Source of the DNA: Candidatus Cryptobacteroides excrementipullorum
Lineage (GTDB): Bacteria; Bacteroidota; Bacteroidia; Bacteroidales; UBA932
Direction: 5' to 3'
Assembly: GCA_017695065.1 (NCBI GenBank)
Contig: JADILZ010000018.1
Coordinates: forward strand, 30,427-94,426
DNA: 64,000 nucleotides
Position numbers and translations under genes: made by a program. Shown piece by piece: positions 17,270 through 25,435 of the stretch. Position 1 is the stretch's first letter; each line of letters starts with the position of its first letter. The notes under the pieces were generated by a model. The model was not told the DNA's origin. It did no database searches and worked only from the letters and a program-made list of their open reading frames with translations.

Positions 17270-20200
17270 CTATCCTATTTTCTCTACCTTAATATATACC
17301 GGGGTCTCGCTCCACTCTACCTGGCTTCCCTCCGCCGGAGAGTCCTGCTCCACGAGCCTTATCCCCTTAGCAAGTGTCTGGGCAAGGACATAATCCGTAA
17401 AGCACTGCATAGAGTCCGAAAGGTCGGCGAAATTCTGCCCTGAGGCATATACTGTCACATTTATCTTGTCCGTGACATCGAACCCGCTGTCTTTCCTGAG
17501 GTTCTGTATCCTGTTTATAAGTTCGCGCGCGGTCCCCTCCCTCTTCAGTTCCGGAGTGATGGTCACATCGAGCGCCAGCGTGAGCGGACCGTCAGAAGCC
17601 ACAAGCCAGCCCGGCATGTCCTCCGACGAGATCTCATAGTCCCCTGCCGACAGGACGACGTCACCTGAAGCGAGACTGAGCACATAACCTGCTTCTCCGC
17701 TGGCCTGGATCCTGGCTATGTCCTCCTGGGAAAGCTGTGCAAAAGCTGCTGCAATCTCTTTCATCTGCTTGCCGTACTTCTTGCCCAACGTCTTGAAATT
17801 TGGCTTTATCTTCTTGGTTATCAAGCCAGCTGTGTCAGAGATGAATTCCGCCTCCTTGACATTCACCTCGCCAAGGAGAAGGGACTTGACCTTCTCAAGC
17901 TGCTCTTTCACGCCATTGTCGATAACAGGTATCACGAGTTTTGAAAGCGGCTGGCGGACCTTTATGTTTACCTTTCTGCGCAATGCAAACACCATGGAGG
18001 ATGCCCTCTGCGCGAGCTCCATCCTCTCCTCGAGGTCCTTGTCCACCACTGATGCATCGTATGAAGGCATCTTCACGTAATGGACTGACTCAGCCCCCGG
18101 GACGAGGTCCAGATAAAGTCTCTCCATAAAGAATGGAGCAATAGGGGCAGCGAGAAGTGCCACATCAACAAGAACTTCATACAGAGTCTGATAGGCAGTC
18201 AGCTTATCATTATCCATAGTCCCGCCCCAGAATCTCTTCCTGTTGAGACGCACATACCAGTTGCTCAGATGGTCGCACACGAAATCCTGGATCAGCCTGC
18301 CGGCCGTCGTTATGTCATAGTCCTCGTATGCCGCCTCAACATTCTTCACAAGAGTGTTGAGCAGCGAAATGATCCACCTGTCGATTTCCGGACGCCCGGA
18401 CACCGGCACCGCAGGAGCGGAAGGGTCGAATCCGTCGATATTGGCATAAAGGGCAAAGAACGAATACGTGTTGTAGAGTGTCCCGAAGAACTTCCTCCTC
18501 ACCTCGTCCACCCCGGCCTCGTCGAACTTGAGGTTGTCCCAAGGCTGGGAATTTGTCAGCATATACCACCTGAGTGCATCAGGACCGTACTTGTCGAGCG
18601 CCTTGAAAGGATCAACGGCATTTCCGAGCCTCTTGCTCATCTTGTTGCCGTCCTTGTCGAGTACAAGACCGTTGGAGATCACACGCCTGAAGGCACATGT
18701 CCCGCTTACCATCGTATGTATGGCGTGCAGGGTATAGAACCAGCCTCTTGTCTGGTCGACACCTTCGGCAATGAAGTCGGCCGTACACCCGAACTTCCTG
18801 TTTCCGATATTTCTCAGGCCCTCCTGTGCATACGGCATGGACCCCGAGTCGAACCATACATCTATCAGGTCGGACTCACGCACCATCTTCTTCCCGGAAT
18901 CCGACACGAGGAATATATTATCGACATACGGACGGTGGAGATCGATCCTGTCATAGTTTTCCTTGGACATGTCGTCAGGATTGAATCCTTTGTCTTTCAA
19001 TGGATTGGACGACATTATACCAGCACTTACCGATTTTTCCACCTCGGCATAAAGCTCCTTGAGGGAGCCGATGCACTTCTCCTCCTTACCGTCCTCAGTC
19101 CTCCATATCGGCAGAGGAGTGCCCCAGTAACGGCTCCTGGAAAGATTCCAGTCCTGGATGTTCTCCAGCCACTTTCCGAAACGGCCGGTGCCGGTGGACT
19201 CAGGTTTCCAGGTTATGGTATTGTTCAGCTCTATCATCTTGTCCCTGACGGCAGTGGTCCTGATGAACCAAGAGTTGAGAGGGTAGTAGAGCACTGGCTT
19301 GTCCGTCCTCCAGCAATGAGGGTAGGTATGCACATGCTTCTCTATCTTGAAGGCCTTGCCCTGCTGCTTGAGCATCACGCATATGTCCACATCAAGCGTA
19401 GGTGCATCAGGGGCGAGAGAATCATCATATGCGTTCTTGACATATCTGCCCGAGAACTCGGCATATTCCGGAGATACCCTTTCAGACACATATGCAGGGT
19501 CCATATCCTCGATCCTGTAGAAACGGCCCTTGCGGTCCACCTGGGCCTGCCTGTCACCGTTCCTGTCTATTACCATCAGCGGAGGCACTCCGTTGGCCTT
19601 GGCCACCTTGTCATCGTCTGCTCCGAATGTAGGCGCGATATGCACTATACCGGTAGTGCCTTCGTCTGTGGTCACATAGTCTCCCGGAATCACTCTGAAC
19701 GCCCCGTCATCCGGCCTGAACCACGGGATGAGCTGGCGGTATGATATGCCGACAAGCTCCGAGCCCTTGAACCTGCCGTCAAGCACCCTATACGGGACGA
19801 GCTTGTCGCCAGGCCTGTAGTCTTCCATCTGTATCCCCTTGGCCTTCGGATTGAACACGGAGTCGAGAAGGACTTCCGCTATCACGTATATCGCAGGTGT
19901 GCCGGTATAAGGGTTGAATGAAAGCACCCTGATGTAATCTATGCCAGGTCCGACGCAAAGAGCCGTGTTGGAAGGGAGTGTCCAGGGGGTCGTGGTCCAT
20001 GCGAGGAAATATACCGGCAGAGTCTCGCATCCGAACAAGACCTGGGACTTCTCGTCCTTTATGACCTCGAACTGCACCACTGCCGTAGTGTCCTTCACGT
20101 CCCTGTAGCATCCCGGCTGGTTCAGCTCATGGGAACTTAGCCCGGTACCTGCCGCCGGGGAATAAGGCTGGATGGAATACCCCTTATACAGGAGACCTTT

Positions 20201-20704
20201 CCCGTATATGTCCTTCAGGAGATACCACAATGTCTCGATGTACCTGTTGTCATATGTGATATACGGGTCATCCATATCCACCCAGTATCCTATCCTCTCG
20301 GTAAGGTTCACCCACTCGCGGGTGTATTTCATGACCTCCTTGCGGCAGGCCCTGTTATATTCCTCTACACTTATCCTCGTGCCTATGTCCTCCTTTGTGA
20401 TCCCGAGCATCTTCTCCACGCCCAGCTCCACAGGAAGGCCGTGAGTATCCCACCCGGCACGTCTCTCGACACGGTAGCCGCTCTGGGTCTTGTACCTGCA
20501 GATGGCATCCTTGATGGAACGGGCGATAACATGGTGTATGCCCGGCATGCCGTTGGCCGAAGGCGGACCTTCGAAGAATATGAACTCCGGAGCCCCCTCC
20601 CTCACCTGGAGAGAGCGCTCGAAAGCGTGATTCCGCTTCCATCTGTCAAGTATTTCGCTGCCTGTCTGTACAAGGTCCAGCCCTTTATACTCCTTAAATG
20701 CCAT
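17270..20704 (-). CDS. ileS: Isoleucyl-tRNA synthetase
   Basis: The 1144-residue class I synthetase charges tRNA-Ile. The HIGH-type motif is PSANGMPGIHH (residues 49-58). The editing CP1 insertion contains WTTTPWTLPSNTA, and the KMSKS loop is KMSKRLGNAVDP. The anticodon-binding domain and the long C-terminal part typical of the larger, eukaryote-like IleRS form are present. This form is often less sensitive to mupirocin, which is family knowledge and not shown here. It is the first gene of the operon with the DksA-like gene and lspA. Confidence 0.97.
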   Translation of the reverse strand: MAFKEYKGLDLVQTGSEILDRWKRNHAFERSLQVREGAPEFIFFEGPPSANGMPGIHHVIARSIKDAICRYKTQSGYRVERRAGWDTHGLPVELGVEKMLGITKEDIGTRISVEEYNRACRKEVMKYTREWVNLTERIGYWVDMDDPYITYDNRYIETLWYLLKDIYGKGLLYKGYSIQPYSPAAGTGLSSHELNQPGCYRDVKDTTAVVQFEVIKDEKSQVLFGCETLPVYFLAWTTTPWTLPSNTALCVGPGIDYIRVLSFNPYTGTPAIYVIAEVLLDSVFNPKAKGIQMEDYRPGDKLVPYRVLDGRFKGSELVGISYRQLIPWFRPDDGAFRVIPGDYVTTDEGTTGIVHIAPTFGADDDKVAKANGVPPLMVIDRNGDRQAQVDRKGRFYRIEDMDPAYVSERVSPEYAEFSGRYVKNAYDDSLAPDAPTLDVDICVMLKQQGKAFKIEKHVHTYPHCWRTDKPVLYYPLNSWFIRTTAVRDKMIELNNTITWKPESTGTGRFGKWLENIQDWNLSRSRYWGTPLPIWRTEDGKEEKCIGSLKELYAEVEKSVSAGIMSSNPLKDKGFNPDDMSKENYDRIDLHRPYVDNIFLVSDSGKKMVRESDLIDVWFDSGSMPYAQEGLRNIGNRKFGCTADFIAEGVDQTRGWFYTLHAIHTMVSGTCAFRRVISNGLVLDKDGNKMSKRLGNAVDPFKALDKYGPDALRWYMLTNSQPWDNLKFDEAGVDEVRRKFFGTLYNTYSFFALYANIDGFDPSAPAVPVSGRPEIDRWIISLLNTLVKNVEAAYEDYDITTAGRLIQDFVCDHLSNWYVRLNRKRFWGGTMDNDKLTAYQTLYEVLVDVALLAAPIAPFFMERLYLDLVPGAESVHYVKMPSYDASVVDKDLEERMELAQRASSMVFALRRKVNIKVRQPLSKLVIPVIDNGVKEQLEKVKSLLLGEVNVKEAEFISDTAGLITKKIKPNFKTLGKKYGKQMKEIAAAFAQLSQEDIARIQASGEAGYVLSLASGDVVLSAGDYEISSEDMPGWLVASDGPLTLALDVTITPELKREGTARELINRIQNLRKDSGFDVTDKINVTVYASGQNFADLSDSMQCFTDYVLAQTLAKGIRLVEQDSPAEGSQVEWSETPVYIKVEKIG

Positions 20705-20765
20705 ATCTGTCTTTTTTCTTAACCATACAATGTCATGACGGGATGCATTTGCAAAAAAAATTGTC

Positions 20766-20773
20766 TAATTTTG
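20766..20773 (+). promoter_or_regulatory. -7 box upstream of cvpA
   Basis: TAATTTTG fits TAnnTTTG and lies 60 nt before the CvpA start. A second match, TAACTTTG (20819-20826), lies so close to the ATG that it would give a near-leaderless mRNA. Confidence 0.4.
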
Positions 20774-20805
20774 CAAACCCTTTCCGCGCCGGAAATTTCA
20801 ACTTG

Positions 20806-20813
20806 CAAATATA
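20806..20813 (-). promoter_or_regulatory. -7 box upstream of ileS
   Basis: The minus strand reads TATATTTG, a perfect -7 box, giving an ileS leader of about 95 nt. The ileS and cvpA promoters are interleaved in this 129-nt divergent gap. No T-box leader is recognisable. Confidence 0.45.
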
Positions 20814-20833
20814 GGAATTAACTTTGATAAAAA

Positions 20834-21328
20834 ATGAATATCCTGGATATAATAATCCTCATCTGTTTCATCCCTGCAGTGATAAACGGGCTCAGAAGGG
20901 GTCTGGTGGCACAGGTGGTCTCGATAATATCGATAATTCTCGGGGTGTGGCTATCCTTCAGATTCTCCTCGATGCTCGGGAAATGGCTTGCGCAGTGGTT
21001 CGGCGGAGTATCCTCGGAGATACTGGACATAGTGTCGTTCACAGTGATTCTCATCGTGGTGATATTCGCGCTCTTCGCCGTAGGGAAAATCATCGAGGCA
21101 AGCATAAAGATAATAATGCTCGGGTGGCTGAACAAGCTCCTGGGGCTAGTGTTCGCACTGCTCAAATGTGCCCTTATACTGGGACTGGTGATAATAATGT
21201 TCAACTCTGTCAACAGCAATTTCCACATTGTCAAGGAATCCACACTTTCAGGTTCGGTGCTGTACCCACCCCTGAAAGATGCCGCATACTCGGTTTTTCC
21301 GTACCTTAAAGAACTGCTGTTCAAATAA
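20834..21328 (+). CDS. CvpA-family inner-membrane protein
   Basis: The 164-residue protein begins MNILDIIILICFIPAVINGLRRG, the conserved start of the CvpA family, and has four predicted transmembrane helices. CvpA was named for colicin V production, but its general role in envelope homeostasis is unclear. It is followed after 9 nt by tsaB in the same direction. Confidence 0.9.
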   Translation: MNILDIIILICFIPAVINGLRRGLVAQVVSIISIILGVWLSFRFSSMLGKWLAQWFGGVSSEILDIVSFTVILIVVIFALFAVGKIIEASIKIIMLGWLNKLLGLVFALLKCALILGLVIIMFNSVNSNFHIVKESTLSGSVLYPPLKDAAYSVFPYLKELLFK

Positions 21329-21337
21329 AAACACGAC

Positions 21338-22042
21338 ATGGACACTATAATACTTCTCGAGACTTCGACAGAACTCTGTTCCGCTGCCATCGCCAGGGAC
21401 GGGGAAATAATATCATACAGGGAAAGCGGGACCCTGAGGGCACATGCCTCACTGACCGCGGTATTTGTACAGGAAATGCTTGACGAGACCGGGATAAGAC
21501 TCGGGGATTGTTCAGCCGTCTGCGTCAGCATGGGGCCAGGGTCATACACAGGACTGAGGGTCGGGGTATCCACGGCCAAAGGGCTGTGCTTCGGGGCAGG
21601 ACTGCCTCTTGTCGCCGTAGGGACACTGGATACACTGGTATGGCAGGCCATATCTGAAGGGAATGTTCCGGAAGGATGCAGGCACATTGTCCCGATGATA
21701 GACGCCAGGAGGATGGAAGTCTATACATCTGTCTTCTCCGCAGACGGGAGGCAGGAAGAAGATGTCAGGCCGGCCGTACTGGAGCCTGGCAGTTTCCGCA
21801 GCCTCTCAGGCTCAGGACCGGTGCTCTTCATCGGAGACGGGGCCGGGAAGGCATCTGAAGTAATAGACCTTCCTGATGCAGTCTTCATCCAGTGCTGCCC
21901 GAAGGCTTCGGCAATGCTCATCCCTGCCATGGCCGAATACAAAAGCGAACGGTTCAAAGACGTTGCGTACTTCGAACCGTTCTATCTGAAAGAGTTTGTA
22001 GTGACCGCCAGCAGGAAGGACCCGCTCAGGCGGCACGTATGA
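21338..22042 (+). CDS. tsaB: tRNA threonylcarbamoyladenosine biosynthesis protein TsaB
   Basis: The 234-residue ASKHA-fold protein has the N-terminal ILLETSTELCSAAI and the core motif SMGPGSYTGLRVGVSTAKGLCFG. TsaB is the non-catalytic partner of TsaD and TsaE in making t6A37 on ANN-decoding tRNAs. Length is normal. It is the second gene of a two-gene unit with cvpA. Confidence 0.94.
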   Translation: MDTIILLETSTELCSAAIARDGEIISYRESGTLRAHASLTAVFVQEMLDETGIRLGDCSAVCVSMGPGSYTGLRVGVSTAKGLCFGAGLPLVAVGTLDTLVWQAISEGNVPEGCRHIVPMIDARRMEVYTSVFSADGRQEEDVRPAVLEPGSFRSLSGSGPVLFIGDGAGKASEVIDLPDAVFIQCCPKASAMLIPAMAEYKSERFKDVAYFEPFYLKEFVVTASRKDPLRRHV

Positions 22043-22144
22043 TACCTGTCACATCAGGGACAGAGTCACAGCGGACATATTTATACACATTACCGAACCT
22101 GTAACCGGTCCATGTAAATTTGTAAGTTCGTAAAAAAGCAAACC

Positions 22145-22164
22145 GCAAGAATACCAATCCTTGC
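22145..22164 (-). terminator. Weak terminator candidate for the TlpA-like operon
   Basis: GCAAG and CTTGC arms form a 5-bp stem. On the minus strand it is followed by GGTTTGC and six T residues. It is 130 nt past the operon's last stop. The rest of the 22043-22294 gap contains a lone plus-strand TAAATTTG (22115-22122) with no gene after it, and nothing else recognised. Confidence 0.3.
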
Positions 22165-22294
22165 ACGCCTGCCGGATTTTTTTCTGTTTTTTCAGCAGGG
22201 AGGGTAAATGAAGCTGCTGTATCCGACGGGAATGAGGCGGGGGTGGGAATTTTTTGCCTCACTCCCGGTCATACAGCACCGCTGCACGGACGTG

Positions 22295-23443
22295 TCAGAG
22301 CAGCGAGTTCAGAAGTTTCCTCAGCGAAGCGGCATCGGACAAAGGCTCGTCCACAAGCTCGCCTCCGGAAATCACGAATGAGACAGGAAGTTTTCCCAGG
22401 TTGTACAGCAGCACAGCAGGGGAAGCGCTTCCGAGCCCGTCGCAGACATTTATCCACTCTAGACCCTGGTCCTTCACTGTCCTTGCCCACATGGCCTTGT
22501 CCGTATCCAGGGCCACCTGGTATATCTCCAGGCCTCTGGAATGGAAATCCCTGTATAGCGGCTTCAGCACATCCTGGTTGAACATTTTCTGCGCAGCATC
22601 AGCCGCAGACCAGAAGTGGAGGAGGATCACTTTCGCATCCACCTCACTCAGTTTCACCTTCGTGGAGTTCACATCCGGCAGTTCAAGGTCCGGATAGCTC
22701 ATCTCAGGAGCGTTTTCCAGCCTCACGCTAAGGGAAAGGAGGTCAGTCCGCCTTTTAGCCTCTGCCTGCAGGGACCTGACATATCTGGAATCGGGATATA
22801 CAGCTGAAAGAGAATCGCTTATATTCTTGAAATGTATTGCATCCGTAGCCTGTCCGAATACCGGGAGAGTACCTCCTATAGTCTGGTACAGAACAGGGAT
22901 GGAAGTGAGTGAATGTGAATTCTCAAGTATAAACTTCACCCTGCTCCTGTAGTAGTCGGTGTACGCACGTCCCATCTGCCTCCTTATCCCGGCGGCCTCC
23001 TCGGTAGAAGGATCCAGACCGTCAAGTTTTCCGGCAAGGTCTGCAAACTTGACAGAGAAGTCCGAAAAATCCTTCTCCACCTGTGCCAGACGGCGGCTCT
23101 CATCCGACCCGGAGACCTCATAGTTCCCGAGCGTATCGGCAGTGACAGACACCCTGTCTCCCTTCTCAAGCAGCATGGAGGCTATCTTGGTATCATTATG
23201 GTACAGATACACGAATTCAGGCTGTCCCTTTTCCACCTCCATCCGGTATGAGAAACGGCCGGATGCATCCGAGGTAAGAGTGTCAAGCACCTTGTATGTG
23301 TTGACATCCAGGAGCTTCACTATCACCTCTCCTTTTCCCAGATCCTTCACTGTACCGGAAATCCTTACTGTCTTCCCGCACGAGGCGACAGCCAAGGCGG
23401 CGGCAACGACGGATGCCGTCCTGAAGAAACTACATTTTTTCAT
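22295..23443 (-). CDS. DUF4369 / TlpA-like thioredoxin-fold lipoprotein lacking CxxC
   Basis: The 382 residues carry a lipobox (VASC, Cys22), a DUF4369 beta-rich domain (about 24-115), a helical middle and a C-terminal redoxin/TlpA-like domain. The redox motif WCxxC is replaced by FWSAADAA, so both active-site cysteines are missing. The protein is therefore unlikely to be a thiol oxidoreductase. It may bind a substrate or partner in the periplasm. It overlaps the HIT gene by 14 nt at the end of the greA-HIT operon. Confidence 0.85.
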   Translation of the reverse strand: MKKCSFFRTASVVAAALAVASCGKTVRISGTVKDLGKGEVIVKLLDVNTYKVLDTLTSDASGRFSYRMEVEKGQPEFVYLYHNDTKIASMLLEKGDRVSVTADTLGNYEVSGSDESRRLAQVEKDFSDFSVKFADLAGKLDGLDPSTEEAAGIRRQMGRAYTDYYRSRVKFILENSHSLTSIPVLYQTIGGTLPVFGQATDAIHFKNISDSLSAVYPDSRYVRSLQAEAKRRTDLLSLSVRLENAPEMSYPDLELPDVNSTKVKLSEVDAKVILLHFWSAADAAQKMFNQDVLKPLYRDFHSRGLEIYQVALDTDKAMWARTVKDQGLEWINVCDGLGSASPAVLLYNLGKLPVSFVISGGELVDEPLSDAASLRKLLNSLL

Positions 23444-23834
23444 ATGCTGCAGCTATTGATGATGCTATACGGGAGAAATCCTCAGGTGCAAGTTTCAGCT
23501 TCTCTTTTCTGAAGTCGAGGTCAGACTCGCTGTTGAGCGGCACCAGATGTATATGGGTGTGAGGTACTTCCATACCGAGGACAGCCACCCCGACCCTTTT
23601 GCACGGGATGGCATTCCCTATCGCGATGGCGACCTTCCTGGCAAAAGCACAAAGTCCTGTGTATGTGCTTTCATCCAGATGGAATATATAATCATCCTCC
23701 ACGTTCTTTGGGATGACAAGGGTATGGCCCTCAGCAAGCGGGTTGATGTCAAGGAAGGCATAGAAATCATCGTTCTCCGCCACCTTGTAAGAAGGGATTT
23801 CCCCTTTGGCTATTTTAGTGAATATCGTAGCCAT
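23430..23834 (-). CDS. HIT-family nucleotide hydrolase
   Basis: The 134-residue histidine-triad protein has the catalytic motif HTHIHLVP near residue 93 and the conserved N-terminal IFTKIAKGEIPSYKV. Such proteins hydrolyse purine nucleoside phosphoramidates or acyl-AMP adducts, such as stray aminoacyl-adenylates. It sits 4 nt after greA and overlaps the next gene, an arrangement often seen in Bacteroidetes. Confidence 0.95.
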   Translation of the reverse strand: MATIFTKIAKGEIPSYKVAENDDFYAFLDINPLAEGHTLVIPKNVEDDYIFHLDESTYTGLCAFARKVAIAIGNAIPCKRVGVAVLGMEVPHTHIHLVPLNSESDLDFRKEKLKLAPEDFSRIASSIAAAYEKM

Positions 23835-23838
23835 GGCG

Positions 23839-24306
23839 TCAGAGCGTTATGTCCAGTATCTCGAACTTGATGATTCCGGAAGGGACCTTCGCCTCCACCG
23901 TCTCGCCCTTTGAGTGGCCCATAAGGGCCCGGCCGATAGGAGTGGTGGCCGCCAGCTTCCCCGAGGCGAAATCAGCCTCGCTTTCCCCGACAAGCGTGAA
24001 CTCGACTACCTGGTTGTTGCTCAGGTTCTTGACTTTCACCTTATTGAGCATCTGCACCTTGTCCGTGCCTATCTGGGATTCGTCGATAACTCTCGCGTTT
24101 GCAACCAGGTTCTGGAGCTTGGAGATCTTGAGTTCCAGAAGGCCCTGGGCCTCGCGTGCCGCTTCATATTCCGCATTTTCGGAAAGGTCACCCTTGTCCC
24201 TGGCTTCAGCTATCTGGGCGGAAATGACAGGGCGCTGGGCAATCGCTTCAGAGAGGTCTTTTTTCAGTTTGTCAAGACCGTCCTGAGTCATGTAATGTAC
24301 TTCCAT
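23839..24306 (-). CDS. greA: Transcription elongation factor GreA
   Basis: The 155-residue protein has the N-terminal coiled coil with acidic tip GDLSENAEYEAA, which enters the RNA polymerase secondary channel and promotes transcript cleavage. The FKBP-like C-terminal domain includes IGRALMGHSKGE. It is the first gene of the operon with HIT and the TlpA-like gene. It has no close promoter of consensus type; the nearest good one is at 24828-24859, on the far side of a repeat region. Confidence 0.96.
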   Translation of the reverse strand: MEVHYMTQDGLDKLKKDLSEAIAQRPVISAQIAEARDKGDLSENAEYEAAREAQGLLELKISKLQNLVANARVIDESQIGTDKVQMLNKVKVKNLSNNQVVEFTLVGESEADFASGKLAATTPIGRALMGHSKGETVEAKVPSGIIKFEILDITL

Positions 24307-24327
24307 TTCTTGATCTTTTTAAATTGA

Positions 24328-24361
24328 CGTCAGTACGACGTATATTAACGTCAGTTCGACG
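24328..24361. repeat. Paired palindromic motif CGTCAGTNNGACG upstream of greA
   Basis: CGTCAGTACGACG (24328-24340) and CGTCAGTTCGACG (24349-24361) are two copies with CGTC/GACG arms and a 21-bp period, which places them on the same face of the helix. This is the layout of an operator. The same motif appears at 38756-38768. Confidence 0.5.
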
Positions 24362-24422
24362 AATTTATATTTAACAATATTATATTAAAAATCAATATTT
24401 TATCATTTATGACCGGATTTCT

Positions 24423-24468
24423 TACAGAAATCCTGTCTGTCAACCCCCAGTCACTCCGTGACAGCCCC
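24423..24468. repeat. 46-bp direct repeat, copy 1
   Basis: It starts TACAGAAATCCTGTC and ends GTGACAGCCCC, and contains the small hairpin GTCAC-TCC-GTGAC. It is identical over 46 bases to the copy at 24572-24617. The left edge also pairs with GGATTTC (24415-24421). Confidence 0.9.
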
Positions 24469-24571
24469 GGCGGGGCATGCGCCTCCGCTTCGCTGCGCCG
24501 GCACCTTCACTGCCTCGGTTTCCCTGACGGAAACCTCGCTGACGCTCCGGTGCGGCCCTGATGGGCCCTCC

Positions 24572-24617
24572 TACAGAAATCCTGTCTGTCAACCCCCAGT
24601 CACTCCGTGACAGCCCC
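24572..24617. repeat. 46-bp direct repeat, copy 2
   Basis: This is the exact second copy of 24423-24468, 149 bp downstream. The spacer between copies is rich in small GC hairpins, such as GGTTTCC-CTGAC-GGAAACC and GGCCC-TGAT-GGGCC. Confidence 0.9.
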
Positions 24618-24696
24618 TTATTAAGGAGCGCCGCCTCCTTCCTTCCCCCTCGCCGGGGGACCTGTCGCAGGCCACGGCCTGCTCCTGAAAAGAGGT

Positions 24697-24733
24697 AATT
24701 CGATGTAATTTAATGAATTAAATTCATCGAATT
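24697..24733. repeat. 37-bp near-perfect palindrome
   Basis: The outer arms AATTCGATG and CATCGAATT are perfect, and the inner arms ATTTAAT and ATTAAAT flank a two-base centre. Further symmetric elements follow: TTATATTAATATAA (24738-24751), TTTTGTCG/CGACAAAA (24756-24782) and CCAAAAA/TTTTTGG (24793-24811). Confidence 0.85.
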
Positions 24734-24742
24734 CACGTTATA

Positions 24743-24805
24743 TTAATATAAGATGTTTTGTCGATTGTTGGCTCCGACAAAAATATAATCGACCAAAAAA
24801 TACAT
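24743..24805 (-). CDS. Possible 20-codon leader peptide
   Basis: An ATG about 16-18 nt after the predicted transcription start opens a 20-codon frame that begins MYFLVDYIFVG and ends NILY. Its start is hydrophobic and its end polar. The stop lies inside the 14-bp palindrome. No Shine-Dalgarno sequence is seen. It may be chance, or a small membrane peptide or leader. Confidence 0.2.
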   Translation of the reverse strand: MYFLVDYIFVGANNRQNILY

Positions 24806-24827
24806 TTTTGGCCGACCTCTGTCCTTG

Positions 24828-24859
24828 CAAATATAAGAATTAATATTGGCTTGACCAAA
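24828..24859 (-). promoter_or_regulatory. Consensus promoter reading into the repeat region
   Basis: The minus strand carries TTTG (24856-24859), a 20-nt spacer and TATATTTG (24828-24835), the best promoter match in the window. It points away from the hypothetical gene at 24870 and towards greA 500 nt downstream. The product is either a long structured greA leader or a separate RNA. Confidence 0.65.
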
Positions 24860-24869
24860 TAAAGGGAAA

Positions 24870-25361
24870 CTAAAACTTAGGTTTCATTATTTCCGAATAG
24901 ATGATCATCTTCCTCGGGTCGATTTCCAGCTTCCTGCGCTTTTCCTCCACAGATTCCGTAACGGCAACGCCATCTGAAGAGTGCCTGTCCCTGATTATGT
25001 CCCTGACAGACTTGTAGCCGTCCTCCAGAAGCTCGGCAGGCACTCCTGCACCGGCATGGGCAGCCCCAGGAGAAGGAGTGTGCCGGACGGGAGAGTCCTC
25101 TGCTCCGGCAGGAGGCTTAATTACAGAAGTCGGGAACGCCTCCCTGAAAACAGGAGGGAACGGAAAGGCCCCCCTGCCCTTCCGCCCCGTCGGGACCGGG
25201 TCCGCGTCTTTCCCGTCGCTGTCTTCCAGCTGCTCACGGAACCTGCGCACCTTATCTGCCGTGCCTGACTTGCCGGCGTTCACCAGGGTCTTCTCGATGG
25301 CTTTCGCAGCGACAGGCAGCAGAATAAGCAACAATGTGACTATTGTCAGGACAGTATCCAT
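24870..25361 (-). CDS. Hypothetical membrane-anchored protein
   Basis: I do not recognise the family. The 163 residues have one N-terminal hydrophobic segment (TVLTIVTLLLILLPVAA, about 4-20), then a basic/acidic stretch, a Pro/Ala/Gly-rich linker (about 55-105) and a conserved-looking acidic/basic C-terminus ending KLEIDPRKMIIYSEIMKPKF. The likely topology is a single anchor with a disordered cytoplasmic tail. It is the last gene of the glycogen-ribF transcription unit (74 nt after ribF). Confidence 0.7.
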   Translation of the reverse strand: MDTVLTIVTLLLILLPVAAKAIEKTLVNAGKSGTADKVRRFREQLEDSDGKDADPVPTGRKGRGAFPFPPVFREAFPTSVIKPPAGAEDSPVRHTPSPGAAHAGAGVPAELLEDGYKSVRDIIRDRHSSDGVAVTESVEEKRRKLEIDPRKMIIYSEIMKPKF

Positions 25362-25435
25362 TCAAAACCTCATTTTCTCCAAAGTTCCGAAAAATTTTCC
25401 AAAATGCAAATCCGATATGCATCTTTTTCCTCCGT

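Larger units (their letters stand above)
24307..24869. other. Gene-poor, hairpin-rich region between greA and a hypothetical gene
   Basis: In these 563 bases no gene of normal size is seen. From left to right there are two 13-bp inverted-repeat motifs, an AT-rich stretch, a GC-rich block bounded by two identical 46-bp repeats, several small hairpins (for example GCAGGCC-AC-GGCCTGC near 24668-24683 and CCCCC/GGGGG near 24646-24660), a 37-bp palindrome, a 14-bp palindrome, two further stem-loops and a minus-strand promoter. The sharp switch in base composition inside the block suggests an inserted element. Confidence 0.7.

Noticed and set aside
18269..19744. 491-codon plus-strand open frame opposite ileS
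   Set aside because: It lies wholly within ileS on the other strand, shows no family motif and has no promoter of its own.
22043..22294. Small RNA after the lone TAAATTTG at 22115
   Set aside because: There is no -33 element and no convincing terminator on the plus strand; kept only as a note in the terminator entry.
24423..24617. CRISPR-like array
   Set aside because: Only two repeat copies with a 103-bp spacer, no third copy and no cas genes.
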